A stretch of DNA of 33,852 nucleotides from Pseudomonadota bacterium (GTDB taxonomy: Bacteria > Pseudomonadota > Gammaproteobacteria > Burkholderiales > Chitinibacteraceae): NCBI GenBank assembly GCA_026399755.1, contig JAPLQI010000040.1, forward strand, positions 1 to 33,852, read 5' to 3'. Under the pieces are notes generated by a model. That model was given only the letters and a program-made list of their open reading frames with translations, searched no databases and was not told the origin of the DNA. Below, piece by piece: positions 15,792 through 23,030 of this stretch. The position numbers were made by a program, and so were the translations under genes. Every line of letters starts with the position of its first letter. Position 1 is the stretch's first letter.

Positions 15792-16175
15792 ATGAACTTG
15801 AATGCAGGAATACACACGCTTGATGATTTGCCCGAAGACGTTCAGATTCCGCCTGAACTATGGGATGGGGAGAGAGGCTCAATAAGCTGGTTACTAGCCT
15901 TGGATCGCCTGAAACAATCAACTGGCATAGTCGAAGAAAAAGAATTTGCGAACTACCTTAATATTCCCTCTTCAACACTTTCAGACGTGCGTAGGGGAAA
16001 GATGGAAATCAATCCACGCATAAAATGCCAAATTTTGAACTTTCTTGGATTCCACTCGCTTACCACTGTAATGCAGCTTTTGCTCAACGAAGAACGGGCA
16101 GCAGCGTTGAAGCGTACTATCCAGCGGCAAGCAAAAAAAATTGCCGCTTCTAATGCGGCAAAGAATGGTGATTAG
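15792..16175 (+). CDS. Small helix-turn-helix protein beside GMT
   Basis: A 127-residue protein. The middle (about 45-85: EEKEFANYLNIPSSTLSDVR, RGKMEINPRIKCQILNFLG) has the spacing of a lambda-repressor-like helix-turn-helix. The C-terminal third is basic (KRTIQRQAKKIAAS). It lies head-to-head with gmtY across a palindrome-rich gap, so it is a plausible regulator of the trio (inference). AGGGG lies 11 bases before the ATG. Its stop overlaps the stop of the convergent XRE gene by 3 bases. No named family recognised. Confidence 0.6.
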   Translation: MNLNAGIHTLDDLPEDVQIPPELWDGERGSISWLLALDRLKQSTGIVEEKEFANYLNIPSSTLSDVRRGKMEINPRIKCQILNFLGFHSLTTVMQLLLNEERAAALKRTIQRQAKKIAASNAAKNGD

Positions 16176-16495
16176 ATGTTTGATTCAGGCTTTGCAACCT
16201 GTAGTTGCTCCAATAATTTCTTTTTATCGTCTTCACTCAGGTGGCTTATTACTTTGACGAGCTGAGCTTCTACTGGGCTCTCACAAAAAAAATACGCCAC
16301 CGGCACTCCTAGCTCATCGGCCATGCGCTTCATGGTGTCGTAATCGGGCGCATGTTTGCCCTTCTCATATTGATTCATACGTGCACTCGCACTGTTAGTA
16401 TCCATTCCTAACTTCAAACCTAGCTGTAGTTGAGTTAAGCCTTTGATTGTCCGCGCTTCTTTTAGGCGGGCAGGAAATGGGGATTGCAGAGGCAT
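16172..16495 (-). CDS. XRE-family transcriptional regulator
   Basis: A 107-residue protein with a clear HTH_3 domain at about 8-70 (FPARLKEARTIKGLTQLQLG, ARMNQYEKGKHAPDYDTMKR, ADELGVPVAYFF) and a short C-terminal helical tail. ATG 16495 is chosen over GTG 16507 because HTH_3 proteins usually begin a few residues before the first helix. Transcribed away from the defence operon, across a gap holding two 15-bp palindromes. This resembles controller genes of restriction-modification and phage-like modules. Autoregulation is inferred. Confidence 0.85.
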   Translation of the reverse strand: MPLQSPFPARLKEARTIKGLTQLQLGLKLGMDTNSASARMNQYEKGKHAPDYDTMKRMADELGVPVAYFFCESPVEAQLVKVISHLSEDDKKKLLEQLQVAKPESNI

Positions 16496-16523
16496 TACGT
16501 GAATCACTATGAAGGTGCAATGC

Positions 16524-16572
16524 CTAAGATTTTCTTAGTTCCATCACATAAGATATACTAAGGAATTCTTAG
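16524..16572. promoter_or_regulatory. Paired palindromic operator candidates
   Basis: Two palindromes, CTAAGATTTTCTTAG (16524-16538) and CTAAGGAATTCTTAG (16558-16572), share CTAAG-N5-CTTAG and have centres 34 bp apart. A partial copy (ATAAGATATACTAAG) lies between. They fill the gap between the XRE gene (minus) and the next plus-strand gene, so they are likely binding sites of the XRE protein controlling both promoters (inference). Confidence 0.6.
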
Positions 16573-16586
16573 TTTCAAATACTGCC

Positions 16587-16865
16587 ATGAAAAAATTCTA
16601 CCAAAATCATTTTAAAATTGAGACCTTGCAGTATCTACGCAAGGTTGGAAGCCTACCAAAAACGGCGCTACGGTTTGATGTTCACCCATCAACGCTAGCC
16701 ACCTGGCAGCGAATCGGGCTCGAAGAATTTATGAAACGTGAATCTCAACATGCACATTCAATTGAACCACTAAAATTTCAGCAGCCACATGAGTTACGCA
16801 TTCAGCGGCTAGAGCAAGAAAACGCGGTGCTACGTCAGGCGGCACGATTGTTTTTCATGTATTGA
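16587..16865 (+). CDS. Orphan transposase OrfA-like HTH/coiled-coil protein
   Basis: A 92-residue protein with a transposase-type helix-turn-helix (LPKTALRFDVHPSTLATW, about 23-40) followed by a leucine-zipper-like coiled coil (LRIQRLEQENAVLRQAARLF, about 70-89). This is the layout of IS3-family OrfA. No OrfB, programmed frameshift signal or terminal repeats follow; instead a strong terminator lies about 55 bp downstream. It is either an IS remnant or a domesticated DNA-binding protein regulated by the neighbouring operators. The ATG lies 15 bp from the second palindrome. Confidence 0.55.
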   Translation: MKKFYQNHFKIETLQYLRKVGSLPKTALRFDVHPSTLATWQRIGLEEFMKRESQHAHSIEPLKFQQPHELRIQRLEQENAVLRQAARLFFMY

Positions 16866-16918
16866 TTCGTGCTGGAAATATCGCACCTGCATCATTCGCC
16901 CTCAGATTTCTCAACATT

Positions 16919-16946
16919 AAGCCACGCAGACTTGCGTGGCTTTTTT
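16919..16946 (+). terminator. Intrinsic terminator
   Basis: AAGCCACGCA (16919-16928) pairs with TGCGTGGCTT (16933-16942) across a 4-nt loop and is followed by a run of six T (16941-16946). It separates the OrfA-like gene from the restriction operon, so the operon needs its own promoter. Confidence 0.85.
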
Positions 16947-16975
16947 ATGCAGTAACGGAAAAGAAACGAATATTG

Positions 16976-17005
16976 TTGACAGCATCTGTTAGGAATGGAT
17001 ATTCT
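16976..17005 (+). promoter_or_regulatory. Sigma70-like promoter of the defence operon
   Basis: TTGACA (16976-16981) and TATTCT (17000-17005) are separated by 18 bp, just after the terminator and 29 bp before the first hsdS start. The -35 box is a perfect consensus match; the -10 box is moderate. This is the only good promoter in the gap. Confidence 0.55.
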
Positions 17006-17033
17006 GCAGCATCGACAATGAAACAAAAAAAGC

Positions 17034-17660
17034 ATGCTACTCAAATACCTTGCCAATATTTCTGCCGGGCACCCCTTTCGGGGCAAAATTCCTGAGTCAC
17101 TAGGCTCTGGAATTGTGGCTGTGCAGATGAAAGATGCCTCATCGCAAGATGGCGTCAATTGGGCTGAGTGTATAGAAACAGAGCCAACAGGTCGGCGTGA
17201 TGACTGCCTGCAAGTCGGCGATATTCTGGTCGCCGCACGAGGCAACCGCAATTATGCGGTACATATCGACGACACTCTAAACGACACTGGCAAACAAGCC
17301 ATTGCAGCGCCACAGTTTTTTATTGTGCGCATTAATGCTTCGAGCATCCTGCCCGAATACCTCTGCTGGTTTTTAAATCAGCAACCTTGCCAGCGTTATT
17401 TTGATCTGAATTCAGAGGGTACTCTTACCAAGGCCATTAAACGCAATGCTTTGGAAGAGATACATATCGCAATACCTTCGCTCGACAAACAGCAAGCCAT
17501 TGTCAAACTCGCCAATACATTGAAACAAGAGCTGCGCCTGATCGAACAGCTGCGTCGCAATGGCGAGCAAATGCTCGCTGCTATTGCCGCCGATTTGCTC
17601 GCCGATGCGACTCAAGAAAACTATCTCGTTAAGAATTTGCCATCCAAGGAAAAACCATGA
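17034..17660 (+). CDS. Half-length type I restriction specificity (HsdS-like) protein
   Basis: A 208-residue protein with one target-recognition domain and one conserved coiled-coil arm. LLKYLANISAGHPFRG starts the TRD, IPSLDKQQAIVKLANTLKQE is the typical TRD-to-spacer transition, and IEQLRRNGEQMLAAI forms the helix. Full HsdS has two TRDs and two helices, as does the downstream 379-residue hsdS. Half-size S proteins can act as homodimers or as an alternative specificity partner (known for some type I systems). The stop overlaps hsdM by ATGA, so it is translationally coupled. The start has no good ribosome site; an out-of-frame ATG lies 16 bp upstream. Confidence 0.75.
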   Translation: MLLKYLANISAGHPFRGKIPESLGSGIVAVQMKDASSQDGVNWAECIETEPTGRRDDCLQVGDILVAARGNRNYAVHIDDTLNDTGKQAIAAPQFFIVRINASSILPEYLCWFLNQQPCQRYFDLNSEGTLTKAIKRNALEEIHIAIPSLDKQQAIVKLANTLKQELRLIEQLRRNGEQMLAAIAADLLADATQENYLVKNLPSKEKP

Positions 17661-19180
17661 CCGATCAAATCAATCAAGACGATATCAATAAGGCGCTATG
17701 GGCTGCCTGCGATACGTTTCGCGGCACCATCAGCGCCGATACCTACAAAGACTTCGTGCTCACCATGCTGTTCCTGAAATACATCAGCGATGTATGGCAA
17801 GACCACTATGACGGTTACCAAGCCCAATACGGTGATGAGCCGGAGCTGATTACAGAAATGCTCAAAAACGAGCGTTTCGTGCTGCCTAAAGACGCCAGTT
17901 TCTATGTGTTGCATGACCGCCGCCACGAGCCGGGCAATGGCGAGCGCATTGATCAAGCACTGCACGCAATTGAAGAAGCCAACGGCACCAAGCTCAAAGA
18001 CGCAGGCAAAAGCGTGTTTCAAGACATCAGCTTCAATACCGACAAGCTGGGCGAAGAAAAGCAGAAAAACACCATTCTGCGCCATCTGCTGGAAGACTTT
18101 GCCAAGCCAGAGTTGAGCCTAAAGCCTTCGCGGGTCGGCACGCTTGACATCATCGGCAACGGCTATGAGTTTTTGATCAAAAATTTCGCCGCCAGCGGCG
18201 GCCAGAAAGCCGGTGAATTCTATACCCCGCCTGAAGTGTCCGAACTGATCGCCGAGCTGCTCGACCCGCAGCCGGGCGACACCATTTGCGATCCGGCCTG
18301 CGGCTCGGCATCCCTCCTAATGAAGTGTGGCCGCAAGGTGGTCAGCAATCACGGTAGTAAACAATATGCGTTGTACGGGCAGGAAGCTATTGGTTCGACG
18401 TGGTCGCTGGCCAAGATGAATATGTTCCTGCACGGCGAGGATAATCACAAAATCGAATGGGGCGACACCATTCGCAACCCAAAGTTACTGGATAAAAACG
18501 GTGACCTGATGCTGTTTGACATTGTGACCGCCAATCCACCGTTTTCGCTGGAAAAATGGGGACATGACGAAGCTGAGCACGATAAGTTCGACCGTTTCCG
18601 CCGTGGCGTTCCGCCCAAAACCAAGGGCGACTATGCCTTTATCCTACACATGATCGAAACGCTAAAACCCGGCACTGGCCGTATGGGTGTGGTCGTGCCG
18701 AATGGTGTGCTATTCCGAGGTAGCAGCGAAGGCGTTATTCGCCAAAAATTGATCGAAGAAAACCTGCTTGATGCGGTCATTGGCCTACCGGAAAAACTGT
18801 TTTACGGCACCGGTATCCCGGCTGCGATCTTGATTTTCTCGAAAGACAAATCTGACACCAATGTGATCTTTATCGATGCCAGCAATGAATGTAAAACCGG
18901 TAAAAACCAAAATGTGCTGACCGATGAGAATATCGCTAAAGTCGTTGCCACCTATCGCGATGGCGTAAGTATTGATAAATACGCGTATGTTGCGAGCTTT
19001 GATGAAATCAAAGAAAACGGCTTCAACCTGAACATTCCACGCTACGTCGATACTTTTGAAGAAGAAGTAGAAATCGACCTGCTAGCTGTGCGCGCAGAGC
19101 GTGAGCAGTTGAAAGTGCAATTGAACGTACTGGAAACTGAAATGGAGAAATATCTGCAGGAGCTAGGTTATGTTGCCTAA
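17657..19180 (+). CDS. hsdM: Type I restriction-modification methyltransferase subunit HsdM
   Basis: A 507-residue N6-adenine methyltransferase. It has an N-terminal HsdM helical domain (DDINKALWAACDTFRG, FLKYISDVW), SAM-binding motif I DPACGSASLLMK (about 212-223) and catalytic motif IV ANPPF (about 291-295). The Ala in place of the usual third Gly of motif I is tolerated in other HsdM proteins. A C-terminal coiled coil (EEEVEIDLLAVRAEREQLKVQ) should contact HsdS. With HsdS it methylates the recognition sequence and protects the host. It overlaps the half hsdS (4 bp) and the full hsdS (11 bp). Full length for the family. Confidence 0.95.
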   Translation: MTDQINQDDINKALWAACDTFRGTISADTYKDFVLTMLFLKYISDVWQDHYDGYQAQYGDEPELITEMLKNERFVLPKDASFYVLHDRRHEPGNGERIDQALHAIEEANGTKLKDAGKSVFQDISFNTDKLGEEKQKNTILRHLLEDFAKPELSLKPSRVGTLDIIGNGYEFLIKNFAASGGQKAGEFYTPPEVSELIAELLDPQPGDTICDPACGSASLLMKCGRKVVSNHGSKQYALYGQEAIGSTWSLAKMNMFLHGEDNHKIEWGDTIRNPKLLDKNGDLMLFDIVTANPPFSLEKWGHDEAEHDKFDRFRRGVPPKTKGDYAFILHMIETLKPGTGRMGVVVPNGVLFRGSSEGVIRQKLIEENLLDAVIGLPEKLFYGTGIPAAILIFSKDKSDTNVIFIDASNECKTGKNQNVLTDENIAKVVATYRDGVSIDKYAYVASFDEIKENGFNLNIPRYVDTFEEEVEIDLLAVRAEREQLKVQLNVLETEMEKYLQELGYVA

Positions 19181-20309
19181 AGGGTGGCGGTTAACCGCAT
19201 TAGATGAAATTGCTGAAGTTAATTCGCCAATAAGGTATGGCGTCGTTCAGATTGGCGAGGACACAGAAGGCGGTATTCCAATTGTTCCTATTAAATTTAT
19301 CAATACGATTAAAACCTCAAAATTACATCGTGCATCCAAGAAAATTGAAGGAAAGTATAAAAATAGCCGAATTAAAGGTGGCGATGTATTAATTTCTGTA
19401 AAAGGCTCTATTGGTGCTGTTGGCATAGTGCCTAATGGATTTGAAGGAAATATTGCGCGTGAAATTGCAAGAATTAGACCGTCCAAGAACTTCGATTCTT
19501 CTTTTATTGCTTTGCAGCTTCAAGCAGACAGTACCCAACGAAGAATTGAAAATTTAACGGTGGGTACAACTAGACGAGAGTTTTCGATTCATGCCGTTCG
19601 GAAATTCTTACTCGAGGTCCCTCCTCTCCTAGAGCAAAAGAAAATCGCCCAAATCCTCTCGACGTGGGATCAGGCTATCTCCACCACCGAGCGCTTGCTC
19701 GACCTCGCCCGCCAGCAGAAAGAAGCACTTTTGCAACAACTACTTTCCGGCAAAAAACGCTTCCCGGGATTTAAGGGGGAGTGGCTAGCTGGTCATTTGT
19801 CTGATATTGCCAAAATCGGCAAGGGAAAAGCATTAAGCAGCAAGGATTTGCTTGAGGGCGATTATCCGGTTATTGCGGGGGGTAAATCGAGTCCCTATTC
19901 GCATGGTGATTTCACGCATGAAAATGCGATCACAGTAAGTGCCAGCGGTGCATACGCGGGATACGTTTCATACCACCCTTATAAAATTTGGGCATCAGAC
20001 TGTTCCGTAGTTGTCGCCAAAGAAAATGCCGATACGCTGTTCCTTTTTCAACTACTAACCGCATTGCAAAACAAAATCTATTCACTGCAAAGCGGTGGTG
20101 CTCAGCCGCACATTTACCCTAAAGATCTTGATTCCATGAAAGTGGCAATTCCACCATTGGAAGAGCAAAAGGAAATTGCAGCGGTACTAACAAATACCGA
20201 CCAAGAAATCGAAACCCTGCAATCACAGCTTGACGGCCTGAAACAAGAGAAAAAAGCCCTGATGCAAACCCTGCTCACCGGCAAGCGCCGCGTTTCTGTT
20301 GATAAATAA
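19170..20309 (+). CDS. hsdS: Type I restriction specificity subunit HsdS
   Basis: A 379-residue S subunit with two TRDs. TRD1 covers about 5-150, followed by VPPLLEQKKIAQILSTWDQA and the first helix (ERLLDLARQQKEALLQQLLSGK). TRD2 covers about 205-330, followed by IPPLEEQKEIAAVL and a second helix ending LMQTLLTGKRR. The repeat of [IV]PPLxEQKxIA and LLxGKxR is diagnostic. It sets the bipartite recognition sequence for HsdM and HsdR. It overlaps hsdM by 11 bp and ends 13 bp before the dCTP deaminase start, so the locus continues as one operon. Confidence 0.95.
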   Translation: MLPKGWRLTALDEIAEVNSPIRYGVVQIGEDTEGGIPIVPIKFINTIKTSKLHRASKKIEGKYKNSRIKGGDVLISVKGSIGAVGIVPNGFEGNIAREIARIRPSKNFDSSFIALQLQADSTQRRIENLTVGTTRREFSIHAVRKFLLEVPPLLEQKKIAQILSTWDQAISTTERLLDLARQQKEALLQQLLSGKKRFPGFKGEWLAGHLSDIAKIGKGKALSSKDLLEGDYPVIAGGKSSPYSHGDFTHENAITVSASGAYAGYVSYHPYKIWASDCSVVVAKENADTLFLFQLLTALQNKIYSLQSGGAQPHIYPKDLDSMKVAIPPLEEQKEIAAVLTNTDQEIETLQSQLDGLKQEKKALMQTLLTGKRRVSVDK

Positions 20310-20322
20310 GAAGGAGTTACAG

Positions 20323-22110
20323 ATGAGTCTGAAATTCACTGGTACTTATGAAGAGTTAAAGCAGAAACTGGGCTCACTTACGGGCGCTTGGGATGATTCG
20401 CAACCCGGAAAAAAAGTCCTTCGCTTTAATGAAGGGGTGATGAATTGGTATGAGTCAACCGGCACAATTCAGTTTCAAGGAAAAGGTGATGGCAGAGCCC
20501 AACTGGAAGCCGAAGTGCCAAAACTGCTGTATCCAGATGAAAACACAGATAGCCTTATGGCTACTGCGGTTGCCTCTGCAAGCGCATCAGCAACCTTAAT
20601 CGTGACCAAGGCTACGGTTGAATCATTGGAGCAACGCTTCCTAACTACTGGAATCAATGAGGGTGAGTTAATTATTGGTATCGTTAGCGCGGTTGGTACT
20701 GAATCAACACGGGTTATAGGTCCTTTAATGGATAGGCTAAAAGGATTTGGCTATAGCGTAGAAGACATTCGCGTTTCATCAATTTTGCCAGCTCCCGCAA
20801 GTTCAACGAGCGAGTATGACCGAATAAAGCACTATATGCGCGAAGGTGATAATTTGCGTGAATCGAGCAAGAATAATGCAATTCTTGCCGCAGGTGTTGT
20901 CCAGCAAATTTCAGAAAAACGTGGCGTAGCACCAACAAAAAAAGCATACATTGTTAATTCTCTAAAACATCCGCGTGAAGTTGAGTTTTTGAGAAAGGTA
21001 TATGGCGATGGCTTTTATTTGATCGGTATTCATGCAGATGTTAAACGACGCCATAAGTTTTTAACTGAAGACAAAAGTTGCACTCAAGAACAAGCCCATG
21101 AGTTGATTAAGATCGATGAAGATGAGAGCTTTGATCATGGCCAAAAAACGCGAGACACTTATCATCTAGCTGATTTTTTCTTGAACTTCGGCAAGAATGA
21201 CGACCAAATTAAAAATGGTTTGCAACGTTTTCTTGAGTTGATTTTTTCCCATCCATACAAAAACCCAACATTTGACGAATTCGCCATGTTTATGGCGTTT
21301 AACAGCTCAGTTCGTTCTGGTGATTTATCACGTCAAGTGGGCGCAGTAATAAGCCGTGAGCGGCAAATTATTGCAACCGGCGCCAATGATGTCCCTCAAT
21401 CTGGTGGCGGTTTGTATTGGGCTGAAATGAACCCCGAAACTGGTGAGGTCAAAGATCGTCCTGATGGCAAAGATTACATGCGGGACATGGACTCCAACAA
21501 GCAGACTCAGGCTGAGATCATCCGCGAGATTGCAATGACACTATTGGATAAGGGCCTTGTATCAGCAGGCAAAGAAATGGATTTGGCTGCTGCACTAAAA
21601 GAAAGCAAAATTTCTGATTTGACTGAATTTGGCCGGATTGTTCACGCCGAAATGGATGCCTTGCTCTCTTGCAGCCGAGCAGGGATTCCAACGGTGGGGA
21701 GCACTTTATATTGCACCACGTTCCCCTGCCATAATTGCGCTAAACACATTATTGCTAGCGGGATTAAGCGCGTTGTTTACGTTGAGCCATATCCGAAAAG
21801 CCGAGCGCTAGAGTTTCACTCTGAAGCAATTGAGCTTAAGTCTGAATTCAATGCCGCAGCGGCAGATAATGGACTAGTGGCATTCGAGCCATTCGTCGGT
21901 GTGGGGCCAAGGCGCTTCCTCGATTTATTCTCAATGAGCCTAGGCTCTGGTTCTAAGTTGCGCAGGAAAAACAAAGATGGCGCAACCGTTGATTGGGACA
22001 AAGCAACTGCGCCGATCCGAACTCCGTTGATTCCAAAGTCGTATTTGGAGATTGAGACTGCCGCGGTTGGAATTTGGAATGATAATTTAAAGACCAAGCC
22101 ACCATTCTAA
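20323..22110 (+). CDS. Anti-phage dCTP/dCMP deaminase (AvcD/DCD family)
   Basis: A 595-residue defence enzyme. The N-terminal about 65 residues (MSLKFTGTYEELKQ, NWYESTGTIQFQGK) form a small extra domain. A P-loop-kinase-like domain follows (GIVSAVGTEST at about 119-129), then a C-terminal cytidine/deoxycytidylate deaminase domain with the zinc motif HAE (441-443) and PCHNC (468-472). DCD/AvcD proteins deaminate dC nucleotides during phage infection and starve phage replication. ATG 20323 is chosen because AAGGAG lies just before it; an upstream in-frame ATG overlaps hsdS and lacks one. It sits between hsdS and hsdR in the restriction operon with no space for its own leader, unlike avcD, which has the AvcI RNA upstream. 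Confidence 0.88.
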   Translation: MSLKFTGTYEELKQKLGSLTGAWDDSQPGKKVLRFNEGVMNWYESTGTIQFQGKGDGRAQLEAEVPKLLYPDENTDSLMATAVASASASATLIVTKATVESLEQRFLTTGINEGELIIGIVSAVGTESTRVIGPLMDRLKGFGYSVEDIRVSSILPAPASSTSEYDRIKHYMREGDNLRESSKNNAILAAGVVQQISEKRGVAPTKKAYIVNSLKHPREVEFLRKVYGDGFYLIGIHADVKRRHKFLTEDKSCTQEQAHELIKIDEDESFDHGQKTRDTYHLADFFLNFGKNDDQIKNGLQRFLELIFSHPYKNPTFDEFAMFMAFNSSVRSGDLSRQVGAVISRERQIIATGANDVPQSGGGLYWAEMNPETGEVKDRPDGKDYMRDMDSNKQTQAEIIREIAMTLLDKGLVSAGKEMDLAAALKESKISDLTEFGRIVHAEMDALLSCSRAGIPTVGSTLYCTTFPCHNCAKHIIASGIKRVVYVEPYPKSRALEFHSEAIELKSEFNAAAADNGLVAFEPFVGVGPRRFLDLFSMSLGSGSKLRRKNKDGATVDWDKATAPIRTPLIPKSYLEIETAAVGIWNDNLKTKPPF

Positions 22111-22711
22111 TGAATTCGATGACGTCCTCTCTCAATTTGTTATCTACGTGCGGAGATCATGTTTTGAACCCATTTCAACAAATAGACAATCAACTCAGCC
22201 AAACTTTTTTGAACTTTTCAAGTTTGGTGGCTGAGCTTAATTTTGAAGAGGTTTGTGAGATCTCTTTACCTTGTGATGTATCCACGCTAAATCAATATCC
22301 CCAGCTCAATACAAAAGGTATTTATTTCTTCGAAATAAATACCGAGGGTAGTGAACTCGAAGGTTTTGATGCATGGTCCGCAGATTTTGTTAGAAAGTGG
22401 ACAGATGCGCGGTTTGAAAAGAAATTTGTAAGCAATCCTAAGAAAAAAGACTAAAGGCTCACTCAACTCTTGGTACGTGGGTTCCTTTGTATATCGGCAA
22501 GTCTAAGAAAGTCGAGCAAAGGCTTCTTGAGCATTTTGGACTTGATCTAGATTCCCATACTTTTGCAATGAAGCTTAATCAAAGACGTGAATTTGAAGGC
22601 GCGAAATTAAGGATCAGCATTGTAAGGCTTGATGTTAATAACTACGACATCATTGCCCCAAGATTAGAGAAAGCGATGCGTGAACGATTCAATCCAATCG
22701 TTGGGCAATAG
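22110..22711 (+). pseudogene. GIY-YIG-type nuclease domain gene, frameshifted
   Basis: Two frames make one protein. The first (22110-22454) ends SNPKKKD and contains the GIY strand (TKGIYFFEIN). The second, open from about 22453, reads LKAHSTLGTWVPLYIGKSKK (the YIG strand), then RLLEHF and a late Glu/Asn segment LEKAMRERFNPIVG. The order GIY, YIG, Arg, Glu, Asn is that of GIY-YIG nucleases. The frames meet at an A6 run (22442-22447); one extra A restores the reading frame. This may be a real disrupting deletion, a sequencing error or transcriptional slippage. The start ATG overlaps the deaminase stop (TAATG), so the gene belongs to the operon. Confidence 0.65.
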
Positions 22712-22729
22712 CGCGACTAAAGGGAAAAA

Positions 22730-22930
22730 ATGCCCTCACTGCACGCCCCAAAATTCCAAAAAGAATACAGCGTTAAAATCACCGCGCTGATGCTGCTAAC
22801 TAACCTTTGCTGGATTTGCCTGCCGCCCGATCAGGCCTTAGCCAAACGCAGTGGCAAGCAGGATGAAGTAGTGTTGTGAGATGAGCTGAGTCAGATTTTG
22901 CATATTCGGAGATTTAGCTTCAGGGGATGA
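22730..22930 (+). pseudogene. hsdR 5'-end remnant
   Basis: From an ATG with a ribosome-like AAAGGG, the frame reads APKFQKEYSVKITAL, LLTNLCWICLPPDQALA and SGKQDEVVL, then a TGA (22877), then DELSQILHIRRFSFRG and another TGA (22928). This aligns residue by residue with the first about 67 residues of the intact HsdR at 26068 (PKFQEEYSAKIPAL, LLTNLGWTFLPPEKAMA, GGKQDEVVLRDEL), at clearly less than full identity. It is the dead start of a related hsdR whose remainder is gone, directly upstream of ravA. Confidence 0.85.
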
Positions 22931-23030
22931 AAATAGGCTTAATCACTAGAGCCTACTCGCAAAATGATGGGCGATATACAAAACCAACACTTACCGAAAA
23001 GAACAATGTACGAAAGCTCAAGGACACAAA

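Noticed and set aside
16862-17095. 77-residue plus-strand frame across the terminator and promoter of the defence operon
   Set aside because: It runs through a strong intrinsic terminator and the hsdS-like start in another frame; not a plausible gene.
18280-18330. HsdM motif I has Ala in place of a Gly, considered as inactivation
   Set aside because: Other functional HsdM proteins have Ala there; the remaining motifs including NPPF are intact.
22440-22450. Programmed -1 ribosomal frameshift in the GIY-YIG gene
   Set aside because: The A run is not in the zero-frame arrangement of a standard slippery heptamer and no stimulatory structure is evident; deletion or transcriptional slippage fits better.
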